Source of the DNA: Thiohalocapsa marina
Lineage (GTDB): Bacteria; Pseudomonadota; Gammaproteobacteria; Chromatiales; Chromatiaceae
Direction: 5' to 3'
Length of the DNA stretch: 64,000 bases
NCBI RefSeq assembly: GCF_008632335.1
Contig: NZ_VWXX01000006.1
Location: 1 to 64,000, forward strand
Shown: in pieces, positions 32,363 to 40,795 of the stretch
How the letters are laid out: every line of letters begins with the position of its first letter
Numbering within the stretch: position 1 is the first letter of the stretch
Notes under the pieces: generated by a model
Told to the model about the DNA's origin: nothing
Databases searched by the model: none
What the model saw: only the letters and a program-made list of their open reading frames with translations
Translations under genes and position numbers: made by a program

Positions 32363-32446
32363 AAACCGCCAAGTCGCTGAGGGCGCAGAGAACAGGGACG
32401 GAAGTCAACGAACGCGCTTCGACTGCGCTCTGCGTCTTGGCGGCTA
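32363..32446. repeat. interrupted palindrome, GCAGAG type, copy 1
   Basis: CCGCCAAG (32366-32373) pairs with CTTGGCGG (32436-32443), and CGCAGAG (32384-32390) pairs with CTCTGCG (32428-32434). It is a long interrupted inverted repeat between the convergent DUF3127 gene and gatB. A related element is at 51338-51424. Confidence 0.65.
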
Positions 32447-32485
32447 GATATGTCCGGTTGAGGACACTGCCCCGTCTTCGAAGCA

Positions 32486-33934
32486 TCACTCGCCGGCAAG
32501 CTTTGCCTTCAGGATGGCGTTGACCTGCTGCGGGTTGGCCTTGCCCTGACTCTGCTTCATCACCTGCCCGACGAAGAAGCCGAACAGCTTCTCCTTGCCG
32601 GCGCGATACTGCGCCAGCTGGCCCGGGTTTGCGGCGATGATGCCGTCGATCATCGCCTCGATGGCGCCGCTGTCGGTGATCTGCTTCAGCCCCCTGGCCT
32701 CGATGACCGTGTCGGCATCGGCGCCCTCGGCCCACATGGCGTCGAACACCTGCTTGGCGATCTTGCCGGAGATGGTATCGTCCTGGATCCGCGCGATCAG
32801 GCCCGCCAGTTGCGCCGCCGACACCTGGCTGCCGGCGATGTCGCGATCGTCCTTGTTCAAGGCCGCGGCCAGCGCGCCGTTGATCCAGTTGGCGGCCAGC
32901 TTCGCGTCGCCGCACCGGTCCACCACGGCCTCGAAGTAATGCGCCATGGCCAGGCTCGCCGTCAGCAGCGACGCATCGTAGTCGCTGAGCCCGTACTGCG
33001 CCGCAAAGCGGTGGCGCATGGCGTCCGGCAGTTCCGGCAGGTCGTGGGTGGCATCGTCGATGAAGGCGTCGTCGAGTTCCAGCGGCAGCAGGTCAGGATC
33101 GGGGAAATAGCGGTAATCGTTCGCCTCCTCCTTGCTGCGCATGGAGCGGGTCTCGTCCTTGCTGGCATCGTACAGGCGCGTCTCCTGCACCACCGTGCCG
33201 CCGTCCTCCAGGATGTCCGTCTGACGCTCGATCTCGAACTCCAGCGCCTTCTGCAGGAAGCGGAAGGAGTTGATGTTCTTGATCTCGGCGCGGGTGCCGA
33301 ATGCCTGCTGGCCCTTGGGCCGCAGCGAGATGTTGGCATCGACGCGGAACGAGCCCTCCTGCATGTTGCCGTCGCTGATGCCGATCCAGCGCACCAGCTG
33401 ATGGATCTTGCGGGCATAGGCCACCGCCTCCTCCGGCGAGCGCATGTCCGGCTCCGAGACGATCTCCAGCAGCGGTGTACCGGCGCGGTTCAGGTCGATA
33501 CCGGTCATGCCGCCACCCGAGCCGGGAAAGTCCTCGTGCAGTGACTTGCCCGCATCCTCCTCCAGATGCGCCCGAGTCACGCCGATGACCTTCACGCGGC
33601 CGTCGTCCAGCACGATCTCCACCTGGCCCCTGCCCACCACCGGCAGCTCGAACTGGCTGATCTGGTAGCCCTTGGGCAGATCGGGATAGAAGTAGTTCTT
33701 GCGTGCAAACACCGACCGAGGCGCGATCTCGGCGCCGATGGCGCGGCCGAAGCGCACCGCCCGCTGCACTGCCCCCTGGTTCAGCACCGGTAGCACCCCG
33801 GGCAGGCCCAGGTCGACGGCGCAGGCCTGGGTGTTGGGCTCGGCGCCAAAGGCCGTGGCGGCGCCGGAGAAGATCTTGGATTCAGTCGCGAGCTGGGTGT
33901 GGATCTCCAGCCCGATCACGGTTTCCCATTGCAT
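32486..33934 (-). CDS. gatB: Asp-tRNA(Asn)/Glu-tRNA(Gln) amidotransferase subunit B
   Basis: This 482-residue subunit of GatCAB converts Glu-tRNA(Gln) or Asp-tRNA(Asn) to the amidated form. It begins [15 protein letters not shown] and has [31 protein letters not shown], with a C-terminal YqeY-like helical domain from about residue 330. The gatA and gatC genes are not in the window; the next upstream gene on its strand is a DUF971 gene. Confidence 0.97.
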   Translation of the reverse strand: MQWETVIGLEIHTQLATESKIFSGAATAFGAEPNTQACAVDLGLPGVLPVLNQGAVQRAVRFGRAIGAEIAPRSVFARKNYFYPDLPKGYQISQFELPVVGRGQVEIVLDDGRVKVIGVTRAHLEEDAGKSLHEDFPGSGGGMTGIDLNRAGTPLLEIVSEPDMRSPEEAVAYARKIHQLVRWIGISDGNMQEGSFRVDANISLRPKGQQAFGTRAEIKNINSFRFLQKALEFEIERQTDILEDGGTVVQETRLYDASKDETRSMRSKEEANDYRYFPDPDLLPLELDDAFIDDATHDLPELPDAMRHRFAAQYGLSDYDASLLTASLAMAHYFEAVVDRCGDAKLAANWINGALAAALNKDDRDIAGSQVSAAQLAGLIARIQDDTISGKIAKQVFDAMWAEGADADTVIEARGLKQITDSGAIEAMIDGIIAANPGQLAQYRAGKEKLFGFFVGQVMKQSQGKANPQQVNAILKAKLAGE

Positions 33935-33960
33935 GCGGTGGTGTCGTCCGTCGGTGGAAG

Positions 33961-34386
33961 TCAGTTGGGCGCCGGCAGCCGGGACGGCTGTTCGCCGCGG
34001 GCCTGCAGGGCGTCGAACGGATCCGGCGCGCTGCGCGACCGGCCGGCGTCCCGCAGGCGATCCAGGTAATCCAGCCAGAGCGGCTGCCAGGCGCGACCGA
34101 GCTTGTACAGGTAGCCCCAGTCGTACAGGCCCGAGCGGTGGCCGTCATCGAAGATGATCTTCACCGCATAGCTGCCGATCTGCTGCAGGTCGCGAATGTT
34201 CACATGCTCCTTGCCGACCTGCAACCGGGCTTCGTCCGGCGTGTGCCCGCGGACCTCGGCGGAGGGCGAGTAGACCCGCAGATATTCGCTCGGCAGCTTG
34301 AAGCGGGCGCCATCGTCGAAGGCGATCTCGAGGATGTGCGACTGCTGGTGCAGCCGGATCTCCGTGGGCAGCGGGTGTGGCTCCAT
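33961..34386 (-). CDS. DUF971 domain protein
   Basis: This 141-residue protein has the DUF971 (GBBH-like N-terminal) domain: [35 protein letters not shown] and [21 protein letters not shown]. That domain elsewhere binds zinc or an iron-sulfur cluster, but here the usual cysteines are not seen. The function is unknown. It lies between hemH and gatB on the minus strand. Confidence 0.82.
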   Translation of the reverse strand: MEPHPLPTEIRLHQQSHILEIAFDDGARFKLPSEYLRVYSPSAEVRGHTPDEARLQVGKEHVNIRDLQQIGSYAVKIIFDDGHRSGLYDWGYLYKLGRAWQPLWLDYLDRLRDAGRSRSAPDPFDALQARGEQPSRLPAPN

Positions 34387-34402
34387 GGTGACGGGCTCCG
34401 TA

Positions 34403-35494
34403 CTAGGCCTGCGCGGCGATGGGTCCGGCTGTGGTCTCGGCGGTTGTCTGGGTGGTTGTCTGGGCGGCAGTCTCCGGCCAGCCCAGGCTGTGCTGCTCCA
34501 CCAGGCCGACCATCATGTCCAGATGGGCCGGGTCGTCGTTCAGGCAGGGGATGTAGTGATACTCCTGACCGCCGGACTCCAGGAAGTAGCCGCGGTTCTC
34601 CACGTCGATCTCTTCCAGCGTCTCCAGGCAGTCGGCGGAGAAGCCGGGGGCGATGACATGCACGCTCTTCACGCCGTCGCTGCCCCACAGCTTCAGTGTC
34701 TCGTCAGTGTAGGGCTGCAGCCATTCGTCGCGGCCGACGCGGGACTGGAAGGACACCAGCCAGCGATCCTCTTCCAGACCCAGCTCGGAGACCACCATGC
34801 GGGCGGTCTTGTGACAGTGGCAGTGGTACGGGTCACCAGCCATGAAGTAGCGCTTGGGGATGCCGTGGAACGAGAACAGCAGCCGCTCGGGCTCGCCGTG
34901 TTCCGCCCAGGCGGCGCGGATGCTGGCGACAATGGCACTGATGTAGGCGGGATTGTCGTGGTATTGATTGATGAAACGCAGCTCCGGTAGCCAGCGCCAG
35001 GTGCTGAGCTCGTCGGTCACGGCGTCGAACACCGAGGCCGTGGTGGTGCCCGAGTACTGCGGATACAGCGGGAACACCAGCAGCCGGCGCACGTTGGACT
35101 CCTTCAGCCGCCCCAGCGCCTCGGCCACAGACGGATTACCGTAGCGCATGCCCAGTTCCACGCGCACGTGATCGCCGAAGCGCTGTGTCAGGCGCTCCTG
35201 CACCCCGGAGGCCTGTTTGCGCGCGACATCCAGCAGCGGCGAGCCGCGATCGGTCCAGACCGCCTGATAGGCCCGCGCCGAGCGGCTCGGCCGCACCCGC
35301 AGGATGACGCCGTGCAGCACCAGCCACCAGACCGGGCGCGGCAGCTCGATGACGCGCGGATCCTGCAGGAACTCGGCCAGGTAACGGCGGACGGCGGTTG
35401 GCGTGGGGGCATCGGGCGTCCCGAGATTCAACAACAGAACCCCGAGGGATTCGGGTGTTCCGTGCTCAAAATCGGGCACATTCTTGTATTTCAT
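34403..35494 (-). CDS. hemH: ferrochelatase
   Basis: This 363-residue enzyme inserts Fe2+ into protoporphyrin IX, the last step of heme synthesis, which the DsrJ and DsrM hemes need. The N-terminus is MKYKNVPDFEHGTPESLGVLLLNLGTP. The catalytic His is His210 in LLFSFHGIPKRY, and FINQYHDNPAYI and FSADCLETLEEID follow the family. The last 25 residues are a Thr/Ala-rich tail with DNA-level repeats (34425-34480). The start has no clear ribosome site. Confidence 0.95.
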   Translation of the reverse strand: MKYKNVPDFEHGTPESLGVLLLNLGTPDAPTPTAVRRYLAEFLQDPRVIELPRPVWWLVLHGVILRVRPSRSARAYQAVWTDRGSPLLDVARKQASGVQERLTQRFGDHVRVELGMRYGNPSVAEALGRLKESNVRRLLVFPLYPQYSGTTTASVFDAVTDELSTWRWLPELRFINQYHDNPAYISAIVASIRAAWAEHGEPERLLFSFHGIPKRYFMAGDPYHCHCHKTARMVVSELGLEEDRWLVSFQSRVGRDEWLQPYTDETLKLWGSDGVKSVHVIAPGFSADCLETLEEIDVENRGYFLESGGQEYHYIPCLNDDPAHLDMMVGLVEQHSLGWPETAAQTTTQTTAETTAGPIAAQA

Positions 35495-35712
35495 GGGGGG
35501 AAGGGGCTTTTATCCCTGAAATTTGTGGAGGAATCCCGACTGTGGCGGAAAGCGTCCGGGGTTTCAAGCAGATTGCGCAGTCGGTCGCTTGCTCCGACGT
35601 CGTGCGTTTTCAGCGAGGTGTGTGTTCAGCGTCGGGTTTTCAATTGCGCGGTTACCGTGGCGCGGGCATGGAATAGGGCGGGGCCTGAGGCCCGTCGCTG
35701 CCGAGGATCTGG

Positions 35713-36642
35713 TCAGCAGCCTTGCCAGAACTGCGTCAGCGCCGCCATGGTCGGCTCCGGTCGCTCCCACTGCGGCATGCCAAGATGGGGCGCCAGGGTC
35801 TCATGCTGCCAGTTCGCATGGGTCACCACGAACCCCGGCAACCGCTCGAAGGTGACGTAGGGATCTTGGTCGGCGATGACCAGCACCGGCAGGTCACCGA
35901 GCCGGGCGTACAGGGTTTCCGGCGCCTGCCGGGTGAACAGCAGTGTCGACAGGAAACGCAGCGGTGCGTGGCGCGCCCCCGGCTGGTGCGATGTGGCGTA
36001 GGCATAGTCCACCAGTTCCGCCGGGACGCCGCCATGGAACGACTTGCCGAGGAAGTGCCGAATGCTGGAGCGCGACGCCACCAGGTCGTACAGACGCTGG
36101 CGCCACAGCGGCATGCCGAGCAGCCCTCCGACCAGGCGCCCCACCGCCGGCGGCGGCAGACCGCGGGCGCTGAAGCCCGTGGGCGAGACCAGCACCAGCG
36201 ACCGGATCCGCCCGGGCGCCCGCAGCGCCGCGCGGGCGGCGAACTCGGCACTGAGGGACAGGGCCAGCACGTCGGCGGGGGCTCCCGCCACCTGTTGCAG
36301 CACATCAGCGATGGCGCCGGCGAACAGGTCCGGCGTGTAGCGTCGATCATCCCGTGCGGACAGGCCGAAGCCCGGCAGGTCCAGGCTGAACACCGGTCGC
36401 TTGCCGCGCAGCCGGTCGAACACCGGCTTGACCTCGAAGCTGCTGGGAGCGGCATTGATGCTGTGCACCAGCAGCACCGGCGGTCCGCTGCCGGAGCGGT
36501 CGGCGTAGACGGCGATGCGGCCGGCATCGGCGCTGTGGATGTACTCGACCGGGGCCGCCAGCGCCGGGGGCAGGTCTGTGACGGGCCGGTCCGCTGTGGG
36601 CTGGTTGCCGTGCAGCTGCCGGCTGCGCGTGCGCGTCTTCAT
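35713..36642 (-). CDS. alpha/beta-hydrolase with altered nucleophile elbow
   Basis: This 309-residue alpha/beta-hydrolase has an oxyanion segment VLLVHSINAAPSSFEV, and GRIRSLVLVSPTG, VLVIADQDPYVTF (acid) and LAPHLGMPQW (His) in family order. The nucleophile elbow usually reads G-x-S-x-G, but here it is A-L-S-L-S (residues 127-131). The substrate is unknown. An AGGGAG ribosome site lies upstream of the ATG at 36642. Confidence 0.8.
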   Translation of the reverse strand: MKTRTRSRQLHGNQPTADRPVTDLPPALAAPVEYIHSADAGRIAVYADRSGSGPPVLLVHSINAAPSSFEVKPVFDRLRGKRPVFSLDLPGFGLSARDDRRYTPDLFAGAIADVLQQVAGAPADVLALSLSAEFAARAALRAPGRIRSLVLVSPTGFSARGLPPPAVGRLVGGLLGMPLWRQRLYDLVASRSSIRHFLGKSFHGGVPAELVDYAYATSHQPGARHAPLRFLSTLLFTRQAPETLYARLGDLPVLVIADQDPYVTFERLPGFVVTHANWQHETLAPHLGMPQWERPEPTMAALTQFWQGC

Positions 36643-36729
36643 GGGCGGGACTCCCTGGAGCTATACTGGACGGGTCACGGTCTGCATTATACCCGGCCCG
36701 TTCCCTCGACCCGCGACCAGGAGCCTGTT

Positions 36730-37113
36730 GTGAATCCCGAGAAGGTGGTGTTCGGTTTCTTCATCCTGCTGGCACTGACGCTGAACGTCGGTTTCGTCTT
36801 CGGCGACATCGACAATCCCGCGCATCACCATGTGTGGGAGTTCGCCGCGGTGTTCCTGGTGAACGGCATCGCCACCATCCTCAAGCTCGGCGACCGCACG
36901 CAGATGGGTGCCGTGCTGCTTGCCACCAGCCTGGTGGCCATGCTGCAGCTGGTCGCCGCGGCGCTGGTGTGGACCATCGCCGTGCACGGCATGCAGAGCG
37001 ACCTGAGCCCCGGCGCCCTGGCCGTGATCGTGTCGCTGGCCGCCGGCGCCGTGGTCGCCAACGTGGTGTCGGTGGTGCTGCTCATCATCGAGACGGTCAT
37101 GCTGCGGCGTTGA
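36730..37113 (+). CDS. DUF6394-like small membrane protein
   Basis: This 127-residue protein has four hydrophobic helices and begins with a GTG at 36730 (AGGAG six bases ahead), giving NPEKVVFGFFILLALTLNVGFVFGDIDNP. It is the type of small membrane protein found just upstream of two-RCK potassium channel genes; the channel gene here starts 41 bases later. It is likely an accessory subunit or assembly factor, by context only. Confidence 0.75.
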   Translation: MNPEKVVFGFFILLALTLNVGFVFGDIDNPAHHHVWEFAAVFLVNGIATILKLGDRTQMGAVLLATSLVAMLQLVAAALVWTIAVHGMQSDLSPGALAVIVSLAAGAVVANVVSVVLLIIETVMLRR

Positions 37114-37154
37114 TCCGCCCGGGCCGCCGCCGCAACCCGCGTCGGCCAGCCGTT

Positions 37155-38873
37155 ATGGACAGCATCTTCTTCATCGTCTTTCGTCGCATGCGGGCGCCGC
37201 TGCTGGCGCTGGTGGCGGCCTATGCCATCGCCATCCTGGGCCTGGTGCTGATCCCGGGGCACGCCGCCGACGGTGCGGTCTGGCACATGGATTTCTTCCA
37301 TGCCTTCTATTTCGTCAGCTACATGGCCACCACCATCGGCTTCGGCGAGATCCCCCGCGAGTTCAGCGACGCCCAGCGCATCTGGGTCACCTTCTGCGTC
37401 TATGCGACGGTCATCGTCTGGCTGTATTCCATCGGCTCGCTGATCGCGCTGCTGCAGGACCGGACCCTGCGTCGCGCCATCGAGGAGAGCCGCTTCGAGC
37501 GTCGGGTGCGGGCCATCCGCGAGCCCTTCTACCTCATCTGCGGCTATGGCCAGACCGGCAGCGAACTGGTGCGTAGCCTCACCGACCACTCCCAGCGGGT
37601 GGTGGTGCTGGACGGCGACCCCGATCGCATCGACCTGCTCAAACTGGAGAACCTGCGGGAGTTCGTGCCGGCGCTGCATGCCGACGTGCGTCGGCCCGAT
37701 GCCCTGCTGATGGGCGGTCTGCGCAACCCCCGCTGCGCCGGGGTGCTGGCGCTGACCTCGGTGAACGAGGCGAACCTCAAGGTGGCGCTGGCGGCAAAGC
37801 TGCTGCAGCCGGACGCCACTGTGATCTGCCGCGCGGACTCCCACGACGTCGAGGCCAACATGGCCTCGTTCGGCACTGACCACATCTATGACCCTTTCGA
37901 TATCTTCGCGCTCTACCTGGCCACTGCGCTGCAGGCGCCCTGCCTGACCCTGCTCAGCGACTGGCTGGGCGGTGCGCCGCTCGGCCCCCTGACCGAGCCC
38001 CTCTATCCGCCGCCCCAGGGATTGTGGATCATCTGTGGCTATGGCCGCTTCGGCAAGGCCCTGTACGAGCACCTGCAGGATCAGCCGGGGATCGAGCTGG
38101 TGGTCATCGAGGCGCGGCCGGAGCTCACCGGCGCGCCGGCCGGGACCCTGATCACCGGCCGCGGCACCGAGGCCGACACGCTGGAGCAGGCCCGCATCCA
38201 TCGTGCGGTGGGGCTGGTGGCCGGCACCGACGACGACAGCAACAACCTGTCCATCGTGATGACCGCACTGCAGCTCAATCCCAGGCTGTTCACGGTGGTG
38301 CGCGAGAACAAGCTGGACAACAAGGAGCTGTTCGACGCCGTCGGCGCCGACATCGTGATGCACCCGAGCTCCATCGTCGCCGGACGCATTCGCACCCTGC
38401 TCGGCGCGCCCCTGCTGAGCGAGTTCGTCAGCTATGCCCGCTACGAGGAGGACGCCTGGGCCTGCCAGCTGGTGAGCCGCATCGTCGCGCTGGTGCACGA
38501 CCGGGTGCCGGATGTATGGGAGGTGCGCATCGATGCCGAGGGCGCCTATGCCCTGCTGGAGCTGCGCCGGCAGGGTGTCGTGGTGGAGCTGGGCGATCTG
38601 CTCCGTGATCCGCGCGACCGCGGCCGCACGCTGCCCATCATTGCGCTGCTGCGCCGGCGCGACGGCCAGCGCAGCCTGCTGCCGGACCCGGACGAGCGCC
38701 TGCGCGAGGGAGATCGGCTGCTGTTCTGCGGTCCGGCCCATGCGCACTCCGACATGCTCTGGACGCTGCAGAACGCCCATGCCCTCAATTACGTGCTGTT
38801 CGGCAGCAGTCCGCCCCAGGGTCTGGTCTGGCGCTGGTTGATGCGGCTGCTGTCACCGGCCCGCAGGCGCTGA
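37155..38873 (+). CDS. two-RCK potassium channel protein
   Basis: This 572-residue protein has a two-helix pore domain (about residues 15-105) with the selectivity filter TTIGFGE. Two TrkA-N/RCK Rossmann domains follow: FYLICGYGQTGSELVRSL near residue 127 and LWIICGYGRFGKALYEHL near residue 291. A C-terminal TrkA-C-like region begins about residue 450. The filter reads GFG instead of GYG, which still permits K+ selectivity. It is probably a nucleotide- or ligand-gated K+ channel. Confidence 0.9.
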   Translation: MDSIFFIVFRRMRAPLLALVAAYAIAILGLVLIPGHAADGAVWHMDFFHAFYFVSYMATTIGFGEIPREFSDAQRIWVTFCVYATVIVWLYSIGSLIALLQDRTLRRAIEESRFERRVRAIREPFYLICGYGQTGSELVRSLTDHSQRVVVLDGDPDRIDLLKLENLREFVPALHADVRRPDALLMGGLRNPRCAGVLALTSVNEANLKVALAAKLLQPDATVICRADSHDVEANMASFGTDHIYDPFDIFALYLATALQAPCLTLLSDWLGGAPLGPLTEPLYPPPQGLWIICGYGRFGKALYEHLQDQPGIELVVIEARPELTGAPAGTLITGRGTEADTLEQARIHRAVGLVAGTDDDSNNLSIVMTALQLNPRLFTVVRENKLDNKELFDAVGADIVMHPSSIVAGRIRTLLGAPLLSEFVSYARYEEDAWACQLVSRIVALVHDRVPDVWEVRIDAEGAYALLELRRQGVVVELGDLLRDPRDRGRTLPIIALLRRRDGQRSLLPDPDERLREGDRLLFCGPAHAHSDMLWTLQNAHALNYVLFGSSPPQGLVWRWLMRLLSPARRR

Positions 38874-38976
38874 GTCCTGATCCGCACGCGGCCACGTTTG
38901 AATCGCGCCGATCGCTGTCATATCGTGAGAACAGATTTTGACTAGACACCGGGCTTCGCGACCCCAAGAGGTAGCA

Positions 38977-39528
38977 ATGAGCGCTTTACTCGATCGACTT
39001 ATTGAAGACCACCGCCGGCTGGAGTATGTCATGGACCTGCTGACAGCCCTGCTGGACCGCTTCCGTGCTGGCGAGGAGCCGGATTACGGACTGATGTGCG
39101 AGGTGCTGGAGTACATGATCGACTACTCCGACCAGGTGCATCATCCCAGCGAAGAACTGATCTTCGAGCGCCTGTTCGCGGTCTCCGGCGAGAACCCGGA
39201 CCTGTTGCGGCGGGTGATGCGCCAGCACGAACAGCTGTCGCAGCTCAACCGGCGCTTTCGCGAGTCGCTGGAAGGGATCATGCATGAGGAAGTGCTGCCC
39301 CGGGATGAGGTGGAACTGCAGGGCCGCGAGATGCTGAGCCTGCTGCGTGAGCACATCGAGCTGGAGAACACCCGGGCCTTCCCCTTCGCCGCGGCGCAGC
39401 TGACGGCCGAAGACTGGGCCGACATCGAGACGCGGGTGCCGCAGGCCCAGGATCCGGTCTTCGGTCAGGCGGATCCGCAGCGCTTCCGCGCCCTGTACGC
39501 CCGACTGAAGGACCAGCTCGGCGAATGA
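38977..39528 (+). CDS. hemerythrin-like protein
   Basis: This 183-residue four-helix protein has spaced diiron ligands: EDHRRLEYV, HHPSEELIFERL, RQHEQLSQL and REHIELENTRAFPFA. It is an oxygen, iron or nitric-oxide sensing or storage protein of the bacterial hemerythrin/YtfE kind. The ATG at 38977 follows AGAGGT. Its stop overlaps the next gene by 4 bases. Confidence 0.87.
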   Translation: MSALLDRLIEDHRRLEYVMDLLTALLDRFRAGEEPDYGLMCEVLEYMIDYSDQVHHPSEELIFERLFAVSGENPDLLRRVMRQHEQLSQLNRRFRESLEGIMHEEVLPRDEVELQGREMLSLLREHIELENTRAFPFAAAQLTAEDWADIETRVPQAQDPVFGQADPQRFRALYARLKDQLGE

Positions 39529-40526
39529 GCCGGGCGGACCCGCGTGCCCCGTTGCCACCGTCCGCCACCACGGAGACCCGCCATTACAGCCTGCGCCGGG
39601 TGAATCCCTTCCTTGGCACCGTTGCCGTGGTGCGCACCCCGGGCGGCAGGGCCCTGAGCCTGGACGGCTGCACCTGGCAGCTGCAGGTGGCCGCGCGGCC
39701 GCCCCGGGGGCTCTGGAGCGGTGGCGGTCATGCCGAAGAGCTGCGCTTCTTCCGCTTCGGCTTCTGGTCCGTGGCAGACGGGGTCACCCGCGTGCCGCTG
39801 AACCCGGTGCTGGACGTGGGGTTGATGCTGCAGGAGTGCGACCAGCTGGTGGCCGAGCTTGCCGCTGTGGCGCAGCGGTTGCCGTTCCCCCTGGCCCCGG
39901 AGCTGGAGCTCTGGCTGCTGGACCGGGACGACGCGCCGCTGGCCCTGCTGGCGACGGCCATGGAGCAGCCTGACCCGTTGCCGGAGGTGATCGGTGCGGA
40001 TTGGAGCGCCGGCGCCCGCGGCGATCGGCCATTCCGCTCCGAACACCTGGCGGCCCGGGGCATTGCCGAGGCCATCGGCGCCGCCCCGGCGCAGCATGCC
40101 CGGTACCTGGAACGCCAGATCGGCGATGCGGCGGGCAACGGGCGTCGCATGCAGTGGTTCCGGCGCGATGCCGCCGGGGGACTGGGGCTTGGCCAGGTGC
40201 TCGGCCAGGGGGCGCCGGCGGGACTGGCGGATCGGCGGCTGCCCGCCGGCGCTTTCCCCGCCCTGACCTTGCGCACCCAGTGGGCCGATGCGGATGCGAC
40301 CGCGCTGGTGCGGGACTATGTGCGCTGGCTGTCGCCCTACCTGCTGATGCTGCCCACCCTCGACGAGCGGCAGCGCGCCGAGCTGGAGCAGGACGCCGCC
40401 CGACACGCACGGCTGGTGGCCGGGCTGTGGCGGCTGTATCCGCGAATCATCGATCAGGCTCTGCTGCGCCGGGCACGGGTCGAGGCGGAACTGCGCCGGG
40501 CGCACGAAGGGGCGACCGAAGGTTAA
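39525..40526 (+). CDS. protein of unknown function coupled to hemerythrin
   Basis: I do not recognise this 333-residue protein. It has no signal peptide or membrane helix. The N-terminal part has a beta-rich HYSLRRVNPFLGTVAVVRTP and ALSLDGCTWQLQVA. The C-terminal third is helical and Arg/Ala-rich. It starts within the stop codon of the hemerythrin-like gene (ATGA), so the two are probably co-translated. Confidence 0.75.
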   Translation: MSRADPRAPLPPSATTETRHYSLRRVNPFLGTVAVVRTPGGRALSLDGCTWQLQVAARPPRGLWSGGGHAEELRFFRFGFWSVADGVTRVPLNPVLDVGLMLQECDQLVAELAAVAQRLPFPLAPELELWLLDRDDAPLALLATAMEQPDPLPEVIGADWSAGARGDRPFRSEHLAARGIAEAIGAAPAQHARYLERQIGDAAGNGRRMQWFRRDAAGGLGLGQVLGQGAPAGLADRRLPAGAFPALTLRTQWADADATALVRDYVRWLSPYLLMLPTLDERQRAELEQDAARHARLVAGLWRLYPRIIDQALLRRARVEAELRRAHEGATEG

Positions 40527-40795
40527 TCAGGTCTGCGTGGTCCTTTCTGTTTCAGTCGCTTGCGGCCGAGGTAGAGACCGGCGCCGATGAGCATGACCAG
40601 TTCCGCCGCCACCAGCCAGCTCAGGAACAGATAGCCGACGGACAACCAGCGGATCTCGCCGCTGGCCGGATCGCTGAACACGTCGCGGGCGCCGGGCAGG
40701 AAGCTGATCAGCGTCATCAGCAGGGCGATGGCGAAGGCCCAGGCGAAGGACAGGGTGAGCAGGGAGGGAGCGGTTTTCTTGGGCGCGGATGTCAT
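40523..40795 (-). CDS. 90-residue membrane protein
   Basis: This small protein has two hydrophobic helices (about residues 12-34 and 50-74) and a basic C-terminal tail, RKRLKQKGPRRPD. Its function is unknown. Its ATG overlaps the stop of the citramalate synthase gene by 4 bases, so it is part of that transcript. It ends convergently against the gene at 39525, with a 4-base overlap. Confidence 0.72.
   Translation of the reverse strand: MTSAPKKTAPSLLTLSFAWAFAIALLMTLISFLPGARDVFSDPASGEIRWLSVGYLFLSWLVAAELVMLIGAGLYLGRKRLKQKGPRRPD

Noticed and set aside
35675-35695. Terminator after the alpha/beta-hydrolase (GGGCC-TGA-GGCCC)
   Set aside because: The stem is only 5 bp with a 3-base loop and no T-run follows on the minus strand.
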